A DNA stretch of 57,147 nucleotides, taken from contig NZ_JAHDAP010000004.1 of the NCBI RefSeq assembly GCF_018499575.1, forward strand, positions 1 to 57,147, given 5' to 3'. This document shows, piece after piece, positions 7,661-15,900 of this stretch. The translations under genes and the position numbers were made by a program. Numbering within the stretch: the first letter of the stretch is position 1; the number at the start of each line of letters is the position of its first letter. This DNA comes from Streptococcus infantis. GTDB taxonomy: Bacteria > Bacillota > Bacilli > Lactobacillales > Streptococcaceae. The notes beneath the pieces were generated by a model. It did not search any database. It was not told the origin of the DNA and was given only the letters and a program-made list of their open reading frames with translations.

Positions 7661-8113
7661 ATGAAATTCTATTCATACGACTATGTTCTAAGCCAAATCA
7701 GTCAACAGGATTGGGTCATGATTATTGTGTCGACGCTCTTAGTGATTGTGACTGGATTCTTTGCATTTAAGGCTTTCAAAGATAAAAGAGGGAGTAAGTT
7801 CCGTGAATTATCGCTCATTTCTATTTTGACGTTAATTGCTTTTGTATTGATTAGCATTACGAATTTCCAAAACAACCAATCCAATGATAATCAATTTCGT
7901 AGTTCCTTGCACTTCATCGAGATTGTATCAAAAGAGTTAGGTGTTGATAAAAAGAATGTTTATGTCAACACATCAGCAGTGACTGATGGAGCGATTATTA
8001 AGGTTGGCGACAATTTTTATCGTGCGATTAGCGGGACTGACCAAGATAGCTATTTATTAGAAAAAATGGAACTCTATAAATCAGATGTTGAACTCGTGGA
8101 GGTTGAAAAATGA
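7661..8113 (+). CDS. DUF3290 family membrane protein
   Basis: The 150-residue protein has two transmembrane helices (about 18-36 and 50-67) and then a small soluble C-terminal domain of about 75 residues beginning near SSLHFIEIVSKELG. It matches what I know of DUF3290, a family of unknown function found next to DUF421 genes in lactic acid bacteria. It overlaps the next gene by 4 nt (ATGA), so the two are translationally coupled and their products likely act together. No function is established. A cell-envelope or stress role would be a guess from its company. Confidence 0.8.
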   Translation: MKFYSYDYVLSQISQQDWVMIIVSTLLVIVTGFFAFKAFKDKRGSKFRELSLISILTLIAFVLISITNFQNNQSNDNQFRSSLHFIEIVSKELGVDKKNVYVNTSAVTDGAIIKVGDNFYRAISGTDQDSYLLEKMELYKSDVELVEVEK

Positions 8114-8742
8114 TAAGCTTTTTTGCTACAATTGCGATTAAATTAGCCTTGGGGCTTCTGTCTCTTGTTTTTGTTATTAACGTAACAGGTAAAGGAAATC
8201 TAGCACCAAGTTCTGCAGTGGACCAAATCCAGAACTTTGTTCTCGGGGGTATTATCGGTGGGGTTATCTACAATAGTTCTATCACCATCATCCAATACAT
8301 TGTTATCCTCATTATTTGGACTATTCTTATCTTACTCCTTAAATGGTTGAATACCAATGTTTCCTTTATTAAACATCTGATTGACGGAAAACCTATGATT
8401 ATCATTAAAAATGGAACATTAGATCCAGAAGCCTGTCGCTCAAAAGGTCTAGCTGCTGCTGATGTTGCTCTTAAATTGCGCGCTCAAGGAATCTTCCAAT
8501 TGAAGGATGTCAAGAGAGCTGTGATTGAGCAAAACGGACAGCTGATTGTCGTAAGAATGGGTGACGAAAATCCTAAGTACCCAGTGATTACAGATGGTGT
8601 TGTCCAAGTTGAAATCTTAGAAACCATTGGCAAAACTGAAGAGTGGTTAATGGATGAGTTAAAACAAGAAGGTTTTGAAGAAGTCTCTAATATATTTATC
8701 GCTGAATATGATAAAGGCCAGTTGAATGTTGTAACCTATTAA
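8110..8742 (+). CDS. DUF421 (YetF/YcaP-like) membrane protein
   Basis: The 210-residue protein has three N-terminal helices (about 4-24, 42-62 and 64-83). The family motif GNLAPSSAVDQIQNFVLGGIIGG lies between the first two. A cytoplasmic domain follows, carrying the typical KPMIIIKNGTLDPEACRSKGL and DVKRAVIEQNGQLIV. DUF421 proteins are linked with spore or envelope functions in Bacillus, but the biochemical role is unknown. It is coupled to the DUF3290 gene by an ATGA overlap and followed by a terminator, so the two form a bicistronic unit. Confidence 0.85.
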   Translation: MISFFATIAIKLALGLLSLVFVINVTGKGNLAPSSAVDQIQNFVLGGIIGGVIYNSSITIIQYIVILIIWTILILLLKWLNTNVSFIKHLIDGKPMIIIKNGTLDPEACRSKGLAAADVALKLRAQGIFQLKDVKRAVIEQNGQLIVVRMGDENPKYPVITDGVVQVEILETIGKTEEWLMDELKQEGFEEVSNIFIAEYDKGQLNVVTY

Positions 8743-8747
8743 AAAAT

Positions 8748-8776
8748 AAACTGATGCTTTTCGTATCAGTTTTTTG
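8748..8776 (+). terminator. terminator of the DUF3290-DUF421 operon
   Basis: The stem AACTGATGC / (G)TATCAGTT with a short loop is followed by TTTTTTGCTTTT, right after the DUF421 stop codon. Confidence 0.8.
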
Positions 8777-8858
8777 CTTTTTAGCATAAAAGGGTATATA
8801 CTTAAGTTATTATCTGATTTGTTTTAGATAATACAATAAAATAACGGAGGTAACCCCC

Positions 8859-9062
8859 ATGTCAATCGAAGAAAAATTCAACCAAGCTAAAGGTTCTGTT
8901 AAAGAAGGTTTTGGTAAACTAACTGGCGATACAAAAACTCAAGCAGAAGGAGCTGCAGAAAAAGTAGCTTCAAAAGCTAAAGAAGTTGCCGAAGATGCTA
9001 AAGAGGCTGTTGAAGGCGCAGTATCTGGTGTAAAAAACATCTTTAAAAAAGACGGAGAATAA
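8859..9062 (+). CDS. CsbD family stress protein
   Basis: This is a 67-residue, highly charged, Lys/Glu/Ala-rich helical protein. The N-terminal CsbD signature [21 protein letters not shown] is followed by heptad-like [20 protein letters not shown]. CsbD proteins are general-stress proteins of unknown mechanism (sigma-B dependent in Bacillus). A strong SD (GGAGGT) and its own terminator mark it as a separate abundant small mRNA. A possible -10 TACAAT lies near 8831, with only a weak -35. Its proximity to the DUF3290-DUF421 pair may reflect a shared stress theme, but no common regulatory site is visible. Confidence 0.88.
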   Translation: MSIEEKFNQAKGSVKEGFGKLTGDTKTQAEGAAEKVASKAKEVAEDAKEAVEGAVSGVKNIFKKDGE

Positions 9063-9078
9063 TTTCTAATACGATAAG

Positions 9079-9128
9079 CACTCTTATTCCACAAGCTTAG
9101 AAAAGCATTGGAATAAGGGTGTTTTTTT
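9079..9128 (+). terminator. terminator of the csbD-like gene
   Basis: A 13-bp stem (CACTCTTATTCCA / TGGAATAAGGGTG, one G-U pair) with a 17-nt loop is followed by TTTTTTT. Confidence 0.85.
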
Positions 9129-9258
9129 GCTCTTTTAAGCATCAGAAAATTACCCCTTTGAGGTGCTGGATATAGACTTGATCGTTATTAATGGAGTAGG
9201 CTCGCTAGTATGTATAAGAGATAGAAGAAACTTTATCTCCTCTTCCTTTTTCCCCAAC

Positions 9259-9298
9259 AAAAAAATCTCCCTTCTCTTTCGAGAAAGGAGATTTTTTT
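9259..9298. terminator. bidirectional terminator after the beta-helix lipoprotein gene
   Basis: This is a long, nearly perfect hairpin (AAATCTCC..TCTC, a tetraloop, then GAGA..GGAGATTT) with A/T tracts on both sides. It overlaps the end of the lipoprotein gene on the minus strand. Confidence 0.85.
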
Positions 9299-10526
9299 AT
9301 GGTTGTCCACCAGGGGCTGGACCGCCAGGGCCACCATTTCCTTGAGGTCCTCCGCCTCCAGGCATAGAATTGACGATTTCCGTTTGTTTTTCACCGTTAA
9401 GGTAGATCTCACCACCTGTGTAGGTCGCTGTTCCATCAAAGTCAAAACCAGATTGACCTGTCATTTTGATGGTTCCTCCATTAACTGTAATGTTACCGTT
9501 TGAGTCAATTGGATCCGTATCCCCTTGACCAACTTCAACCGTTAGATTTCCACCATTCATGGTGAAGAATATTTCACTTTGTTGGGCATTTTTGTTGGCT
9601 GCATTGACACCATCATCTGTTGAGTATATGGTGATGTCTCCACCGTTGATAGTGATTGACTTACCTTCAAGCCCTTCTGTAGAATTCTTAACAGTGTAGG
9701 TACCACTATCAATAACCAAATCACCTGATGCGTGGATACCATCGTCCCCTGCAGTAACAGTGATGGTATTATCAGAGAGATACATGGTTCCTACAGATGT
9801 ATCCTCATCATTGTCGACCTTGACGCCATCTTCCTTGGCATCAATAGTCATAGTTGTTCCAGTGATGTTAAGTTCATCATTGACATTAAAGGCATCTCCA
9901 ACTGCTGTGATGTTAAAGGTTCCGCCTGTGATATGAAGTGTATCGTTAGCCTTGATACCATTGTTTTTCTTACCATCTACATTGAGAGTTCCTTTCCCAT
10001 TGATGGTCAAATCCACTTTAGAGAAGAGGGCTGCATCAGCTTTTGCATCACTATTAGAAGCAGAATCTGATAGGCTATTGGTTGTACCATCTGCTAGAGT
10101 TAGGTAAACATGACCGGCTGATGTTGCAGATATAGCTGCATTGGTATTGGTCATAGTCACACCGTTTAGGACGATATGTACATCGTCTGTTTTTTCAGCC
10201 GCAATCTTGATTTGAACTCCATCAGATTGACCAGATATTACATAGGTTCCTGACTTAGAGATGGTAACAGTAGATCCTGATACAGCAACTCCGTCACCTG
10301 ATACCGTCGCTGTTGAGCCTGACAGAGCTACAGTTGCTGCTGTCTTTTCATCATAGGAAGTATCATAGTCCTTGTCTGTAAAGTAGCTCGTTTTCTTAGC
10401 ATTTGTAGCGGATGTCGTTGTGGTAGTATTGCTAGCTGTTGTATTTGAAGTTGACTGGGAACAAGCTGTCACCAGTGCTAGAGTTGCTATACTCGTTAAT
10501 AAGAATGTCCATTTTTTTGCTTTCAT
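9297..10526 (-). CDS. surface lipoprotein with Cthe_2159-type carbohydrate-binding beta-helix
   Basis: The product has about 409 residues with a lipoprotein signal: MKAKKW, a hydrophobic core, and lipobox LVTAC, so Cys is about residue 24. A Ser/Thr/Asn-rich spacer follows, then a repetitive parallel beta-helix domain with rungs such as VALSGSTATVSGDGVAVSG, TLNVDGKKNNGIKANDTLHITGG and VTAGDDGIHASGDLVIDSG. The tail is rich in Gly and Pro (GGGGPQGNGGPGGPAPGG). The pattern fits the Cthe_2159 family, calcium-dependent binders of acidic polysaccharide. An upstream in-frame start at 10547 is possible, but GAGGAAA before the ATG at 10526 and the position of the signal favour 10526. It is divergent from the VTC-DUF4956 pair. 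Confidence 0.8.
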   Translation of the reverse strand: MKAKKWTFLLTSIATLALVTACSQSTSNTTASNTTTTTSATNAKKTSYFTDKDYDTSYDEKTAATVALSGSTATVSGDGVAVSGSTVTISKSGTYVISGQSDGVQIKIAAEKTDDVHIVLNGVTMTNTNAAISATSAGHVYLTLADGTTNSLSDSASNSDAKADAALFSKVDLTINGKGTLNVDGKKNNGIKANDTLHITGGTFNITAVGDAFNVNDELNITGTTMTIDAKEDGVKVDNDEDTSVGTMYLSDNTITVTAGDDGIHASGDLVIDSGTYTVKNSTEGLEGKSITINGGDITIYSTDDGVNAANKNAQQSEIFFTMNGGNLTVEVGQGDTDPIDSNGNITVNGGTIKMTGQSGFDFDGTATYTGGEIYLNGEKQTEIVNSMPGGGGPQGNGGPGGPAPGGQP

Positions 10527-10732
10527 GCTCGTTTCCTCATCTTTCATTTACATGCTCTTAGTCTACGGGACTTTCCTAAAAGAAGCCTAAACTTTTTCTG
10601 AAAGTTTTCTTAAGTTTAGTTTCAATTAAGTTAAATTTAACAATAGTTTTAGATAACCCCTTTAAAATCTTAAGCAAGCAAGTTGACCTTGTTTAAAAAT
10701 AGTATAACTAAAGAGTTAGAGGAGTAGGATTT

Positions 10733-11509
10733 ATGAAACCAATCGAAACAACTTTCAAACGAATTGAAACCAAATATATTGTCTCCAAAGAAATGTTAGA
10801 TAAACTCATCCATGATTTAAAGGAATATTTAGTAGAAGACGACTATCCCATTTCAACCATTTCAAATATCTATTTTGATACAGAAGACTTTGACGTTCTC
10901 CTAGATGACAATTTTGGAGATAAGCGAAAAGAAAAGGTACGGATGCGGACCTATCTCAGTCAACCCAAAGCAGATAGTCAAGTTTTTTTAGAAATCAAGA
11001 CCAAGGACCAAGAAGGAGTTAGTCGTAAGTTTAGACTACTCTCAACTCCTATTGCTATCCTTAATTTTATGACCAAAGGGCACTTGGATGCTAGTATCAC
11101 AGATAAAGTCGTCATTGAAAAAGTGAAAAAACTTCATCAGGACTACAAACAGAGCATCAAGCCTCGTATGTTTATCTACTACGATCGTTATTCATTAAAA
11201 GAAAAAAAATACATTGAAGGCTACAACTATAATAAAATTCGTATCACGATTGACCAAAATCTAGTCTATAGAGATGAAAATGTCAATCTTTTCTCTGGAA
11301 ATCAAGGGGCTCCTCTATTGGATGACCATACTGTGATTATGGAGATTAAAGCCCCAGGGAACAAGCCCCAGTGGCTGCAGGACATCCTAGACAAGTATGG
11401 TTTGATAGAGCACAAATTTTCAAAATACAGTTGTGCTTACCACAAATCTCAAGGACTTCCCTATGTACCACGACCCAGTATAGAAAGCGCAGGTACTGTT
11501 TATGCTTAA
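10733..11509 (+). CDS. VTC-domain protein (polyphosphate-polymerase-like)
   Basis: The 258-residue protein matches the VTC triphosphate-tunnel fold. It has RIETKYIV near the N-terminus, YFDTEDF (about 45-51), basic strands KEKVRMRTY and VFLEIKTKDQEGVSRKFR, PRMFIYYDRYS, RITID, VIMEIKAPG and the closing EHKFSKYSCAY. In yeast Vtc4 this domain makes polyphosphate from ATP. Bacterial stand-alone versions next to DUF4956 genes have unknown substrates. It overlaps the next gene by 8 nt (ATGCTTAA), so the two are coupled. There is no membrane segment, so it probably works at the cytoplasmic face with the DUF4956 partner. Confidence 0.82.
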   Translation: MKPIETTFKRIETKYIVSKEMLDKLIHDLKEYLVEDDYPISTISNIYFDTEDFDVLLDDNFGDKRKEKVRMRTYLSQPKADSQVFLEIKTKDQEGVSRKFRLLSTPIAILNFMTKGHLDASITDKVVIEKVKKLHQDYKQSIKPRMFIYYDRYSLKEKKYIEGYNYNKIRITIDQNLVYRDENVNLFSGNQGAPLLDDHTVIMEIKAPGNKPQWLQDILDKYGLIEHKFSKYSCAYHKSQGLPYVPRPSIESAGTVYA

Positions 11510-12185
11510 TCTATTTAATTCCATCTTCAACAATGCCACCGCCAGTGCAGACCCTTTCCAACTGCTGCTGGCTCTACTTATCAGTCTAACTCTTGGTTTG
11601 GCTCTCACTTGGACCTACAAATATCGAACCCTCTATACTAGAGAATTTGCTATCAGCTTGACTCTGCTTCCCAGCCTCATGACCTTGGTTATTTTTCTAG
11701 TCAATGGTAGCTTGGGTACTTCGATTGCTGTAGCCGGAACCTTTAGTTTAATCCGTTTCCGTTCTGCAACAAGTGGTTCAAGAGAACTGATTGCTATTTT
11801 CCTAGCCATGATTATCGGTTTGGCTTGTGGAACAGGATACCTCTTCTTGGCCATTCTCTTCACACTCTTTATCTTGGGTGTTTGGTTGCTTTTGGAGAAT
11901 CAACAAGTCAAAACTGACAATCAACGTCGTAGACTTTTGACAATCACGGTATCCAATCAAGAGAAAGTTCAGGACGCTGTCCAAACTGCTCTTGACCAAT
12001 TCTGCTCAGAAGTTGATATGATTACAATCAATAGCACTAACGCAGGTGATAATTTAACAATCGTCTATGAAGTCGAGCTAAAATCTGATACCGATGACTT
12101 CCAAGTCGCTAGCTATCTTACACGCAACATTGCTGAATGCGATGTGGCTCTCACTAAAAAAGCTAAGAAGAGAAAAAACCTCTAA
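11502..12185 (+). CDS. DUF4956 membrane protein
   Basis: The 227-residue protein has about four transmembrane helices in its first 130 residues. The conserved GTFSLIRFRSATSGSRELIAIFLAMIIGLACG sits between helices 2 and 3. A cytoplasmic ferredoxin-like C-terminal domain (about 140-227) follows. It is typically encoded beside VTC-domain proteins. The coupling here (8-nt overlap) supports a membrane complex, with the VTC protein supplying or using a polyphosphate-like product. The function has not been established. A bidirectional terminator follows. Confidence 0.82.
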   Translation: MLNLFNSIFNNATASADPFQLLLALLISLTLGLALTWTYKYRTLYTREFAISLTLLPSLMTLVIFLVNGSLGTSIAVAGTFSLIRFRSATSGSRELIAIFLAMIIGLACGTGYLFLAILFTLFILGVWLLLENQQVKTDNQRRRLLTITVSNQEKVQDAVQTALDQFCSEVDMITINSTNAGDNLTIVYEVELKSDTDDFQVASYLTRNIAECDVALTKKAKKRKNL

Positions 12186-12189
12186 TAAG

Positions 12190-12217
12190 CAAAAGAACAG
12201 CATCTTGCTGTTCTTTT
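12190..12217. terminator. bidirectional terminator between DUF4956 and the acetyltransferase gene
   Basis: The perfect stem AAAAGAACAGCA / TGCTGTTCTTTT with a TCT loop has T/A tracts on both sides and sits between convergent genes. Confidence 0.9.
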
Positions 12218-12779
12218 AATTTTCTTTAACTGGAATTTCTTTGATAACCCGTGCTGGATTACCTGCCAGAACGACATTGTCACCAAAGGACTTGGTAATG
12301 ACTGCCCCCGCTCCTGCAACAACATTATCCCCTAGTGTTACGCCTGGAAGGACAGTAACGCCGCCTCCTGCCCAAAAGTTTTTACCAATCGTGATTGGTT
12401 TCCCAAATTCTAAACCTGAATTTCGTTCATCTGGATGCAGAGGGTGGAGGGGTGTTAAAAATTGGCAGTTAGGACCAATCATAGCATTATCACCAATAGT
12501 AATAGGGCAAACATCCAACATGGTTAAATTCCAATTGGAATAGAAATTTTCTCCCAAATGAATATTGACACCATAATCCACAACCAAGCGAGTATTGATA
12601 TAGAGATTTTCTCCGGTAGACCCAAACCACCCTTTGATGATTTCCATACCTTTTAGTGGATCGACTTCTTCGTTAAAGGAGGCTTGCTTTTGTCGTGCTG
12701 TTTGTGCTAGAGCACGCAATTCTGGGTCGAAGGGGTGATAGGGTTCTCCCGCAATCATTTTTTGGTATTCACTTTTCAT
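12216..12779 (-). CDS. maa: sugar O-acetyltransferase (maltose/galactoside acetyltransferase family)
   Basis: The 187-residue enzyme has an N-terminal Mac domain (MKSEYQKMIAGEPYHPFDPEL) followed by left-handed beta-helix hexapeptide repeats. Characteristic residues are INTRLVVDYGVNIHLGENFYSNWNLTMLDVCPITIGDNAMIGPN, the catalytic-His region HPLHPDERN, and GKNFWAGGGVTVLPGVTLGDNVVAGAGAVITKSF. These enzymes move an acetyl group from acetyl-CoA to a sugar hydroxyl, often as detoxification. The natural sugar is not predictable. It is monocistronic, with a good promoter and terminators on both sides. Confidence 0.88.
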   Translation of the reverse strand: MKSEYQKMIAGEPYHPFDPELRALAQTARQKQASFNEEVDPLKGMEIIKGWFGSTGENLYINTRLVVDYGVNIHLGENFYSNWNLTMLDVCPITIGDNAMIGPNCQFLTPLHPLHPDERNSGLEFGKPITIGKNFWAGGGVTVLPGVTLGDNVVAGAGAVITKSFGDNVVLAGNPARVIKEIPVKEN

Positions 12780-12807
12780 ATCTTGGTGTCCTTGCTTGTT
12801 TTACAAG

Positions 12808-12836
12808 ATTGTAGCATAGTTCGATTCTTAATACAA
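12808..12836 (-). promoter_or_regulatory. promoter of the sugar O-acetyltransferase gene
   Basis: TTGTAT (12831-12836) and extended TGC-TACAAT (12808-12813) are separated by 17 bp, 28 nt before the start codon. Confidence 0.75.
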
Positions 12837-12841
12837 GCATC

Positions 12842-12878
12842 AAAAAAACTAGTGCATCGATTGATGCACTAGTTTTTA
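12842..12878 (-). terminator. terminator of the CshA-like adhesin gene
   Basis: A hairpin (ACTAGTGCATC / GATGCACTAGT) flanked by T and A tracts lies 39 nt after the stop codon of the large surface protein. It is symmetrical enough to work in either direction. Confidence 0.85.
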
Positions 12879-12916
12879 ATTAGAAAGTTGACTTTCTCAC
12901 TTCTTTACAGAGTTGA

Positions 12917-15900
12917 TTAGTCTTCTTTCTTTTTACGAGCAATAAGTCCAAATCCACTCAAGACACCTACTAAACCAAGAGCAGCAAGGCTAGCGTTATC
13001 CTTAGTACCTGTGTTTGGCAATTGAGGAGCATTTTCTTTAGCTGGAGCTGGTTTAACTGGAGCTTCTGGTTGTTCTGGAGTTACAACTTTCTTGTAGATA
13101 TGTTGGATATTTCCGTTAGCATCCACAACTGTCTTCACAAACTCATATCCTGGAATATCTTTCTTAGGTTGTTCTCCATCCTCTGTTGGATATCCTGGAA
13201 TTGGGTTTCCATTTTCGTCAACATGAGTAGTTGTAATCTTTTCGTAGACATGTACTGTATCGCCGTTTGGCAATTTCTTAGTTTCAACGAAGCGGTATCC
13301 TGGAATTTCAGCTTTTGGTTGTTCACCGTCTGCTGTTGGGTAACCTGGGATAGGTTTGCCATCTTTGTCTACAAATGTAGTAACTGGTGTTACTGTTGGT
13401 GTGTATGTTGCAGAAGCTTTTGTTCCGTTCATATCTTCACGAACAACTGTAACAGATGGAGCTGTTCCTGTAAATTCAGGTTCTGGTTTGAAGGTTACTG
13501 TTCCGTCTGGTGCTACTGTGTAGGTACCAACACCTGGAATAGTCTTAGTTGTTGAACCATCGTCAAATGTAGCTGGAACATCATCATTCATTGGTACATT
13601 TGAGTTACCTGGTGTAAAGGTTGGTTTACCTGTTTGTGTTTGACCTTGTTTGTCAGTTGAAGTAACATCTTCACCTGTTGGTGTTACTGGAGTCACAGTT
13701 GGTGTGTACTTAGCTGTTACTGGGGTACCGTTCTTATCTACACGTTTAACAGTCACGCCTGTTCCTGTTCCTGTGAATGATTTTTCTGGTACAAATGTAA
13801 CTGTTCCGTCTGGTGCTACTGTGTAGGTTCCTTCACCTGGGATAGTCTTAGTTGTTGAACCATCTTCAAATGTTGCTGGAACATCGTCATCCATTGGTAC
13901 ACTTGGATTACCTTCTGTAAACTTAGGTTTACCTGTTTGTGTCTTACCTTGGATATCTGTGGATGTAACATCTTCACCTGTTGGAACTACTGGAGTAATC
14001 TTAGGTGTGTAAGTTGTTTCTACAGCAGTACCGTTAGCATCTTTAGCTTGAACCTTAACTGGAACAACATCACCTGAGTATGACTTGTCAGTTGGTGTGA
14101 ATGTTACAACACCTGTTTCCTTATCAACTGTGAAAGTACCGATTTCTTTACCTTCTGGTGATTTAGCAACTACTGATGTAGCTGGTTTGCCATTTTCGTC
14201 AAGAAGAGTAATGGTATCCTTGTCGATTGGTGCAACTGGGTCACCTTCTGTGAAGGTAACAGTACCAGTTTGAACCACACCTTGAGGTGCAACTGATTCA
14301 GCTGGAGTTGCAGTTGGTGTTACTGGAGTTACAGTTGGTGTGTACTTAGCTGTTACTGGGGTACCGTTCTTATCTACACGTTTAACAGTCACGCCTGTTC
14401 CTGTTCCTGTGAATGATTTTTCTGGTACGAATGTAACTGTTCCGTCTGGTGCTACTGTGTAAGTTCCTTCACCTGGGATAGTCTTAGTTGTTGAACCATC
14501 TTCAAATGTTGCTGGAACATCATCATCCATTGGTACATTTGAGTTACCTGGTGTAAAGGTTGGTTTACCTGATTGTGTTTGACCTTGTTTATCAGTTGAA
14601 GTAGCATCTTCAGCTGTTGGTGTTACTGGGGTTACTGTTGGTGTGTATGTTGCAGAAGCTTTTGTTCCGTTCATATCTTCACGAACAACTGTAACTGATG
14701 GAGCTTTACCAACAAATGATTTTTCTGGTACAAATGTAACAGTGCCGTCAGGTGCCACTGTGTAAGTACCAACACCTTCAACAGTCTTAGTTGTAGATCC
14801 ATCTTCAAATGTTGCTGGAACATCTTCGTTGATTGGAACAGTTTTTTCTACTCCATCAACTGTAACAGTTCCACCCTTGAATTCAGGCTTACCTTTTTGA
14901 GTTGCGCCTTGGATGTCTGTTGTTTCAGCTGGTGTTGCAGTTGGTGTTACTGGAACAATCTCAGGTGTGTAAGTTGTATCAACCTTGATTCCGTTTGAGC
15001 TTTCAGCTTGAACCTTAACAGGCGTTACTTTACCTGTGTAAGACTTATCAGTTGGTGTGAAGGTTACAGTACCAGTTGCTGGGTCGATTGTGAATGTACC
15101 GATTGGTGTTGTTCCATCTTCAGCATAAGCTGTTGTAGTTGTAACTTCGTTACCATCTTTATCCAAAAGTGTATAGCTGTTATCTTTAATAGTGATTTCT
15201 TTATCTTCACCATTTACTTGAACAGTTGTTCCTGCAAAGGTTGGTGTACCGGTTTGAGTCGCACCTTGGATATCTTTTGAAGTTGCAGGGCTTGCAGTTG
15301 GAACTGCTGGCACAACCGTTGGTGTGTAGCTTGCTTCAGCAGTGATGGTTGAAGTTTCACCTTTAGCATTTGTGATTGTTGCAGTTGCTTGAACCTTAAC
15401 ACCTTTAGCTGTTCCGACAAAGTCTGGTTCTGGAGTGAAGGTTACTGCTCCTGTAGTAGGATCGATAGTGTATGTTCCTTCTCCTGGAACTGTCACTGTT
15501 GTTTCATCAGTAGGTTGACCAGTTGCTGGGTCTACCAATTTCTTACTTGTGATTTTCGCAGTCTTATCGTTGCTCAACTCAAATGTAGGAGTTTGAGTTT
15601 GTGGAACGTTTTGGACGTCCTCAGATACTTTATCTGTTGGTGTGATCGTAATTGGAGTTACAGTTGGTGTGTACTTAGCCGTAGCAGTCTTGAGGTATTC
15701 ATCACGAACTGTTCCATCTTTATCTCTTCCGACAGGTGCAGTCAATGACACAGTAACACCTTTTGCAGTACCAGTAAATCCTGGTTCTGGAACAAAGGTA
15801 ACTTCTCCTGTAGCATCATTGATTGAGTATGTTCCTTCTCCCGCTACTGTTACAGAAGTTGCGTTGGTGACTTGTCCAGTTGCTGGGTCAACCAATTTAG

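Noticed and set aside
9163..9345. A 60-codon plus-strand frame after the csbD-like gene
   Set aside because: It runs through the bidirectional terminator and into the antisense of the lipoprotein tail, with no ribosome site.
10548..10732. CiaR or similar direct-repeat boxes (TTTAAG-type) in the divergent region
   Set aside because: Several TTAAG-like words are present, but none at the 5-bp spacing required. The AT-rich sequence makes single matches common. A TTGACC is visible near 10690 but its spacing to TATAAC is too short for confidence.
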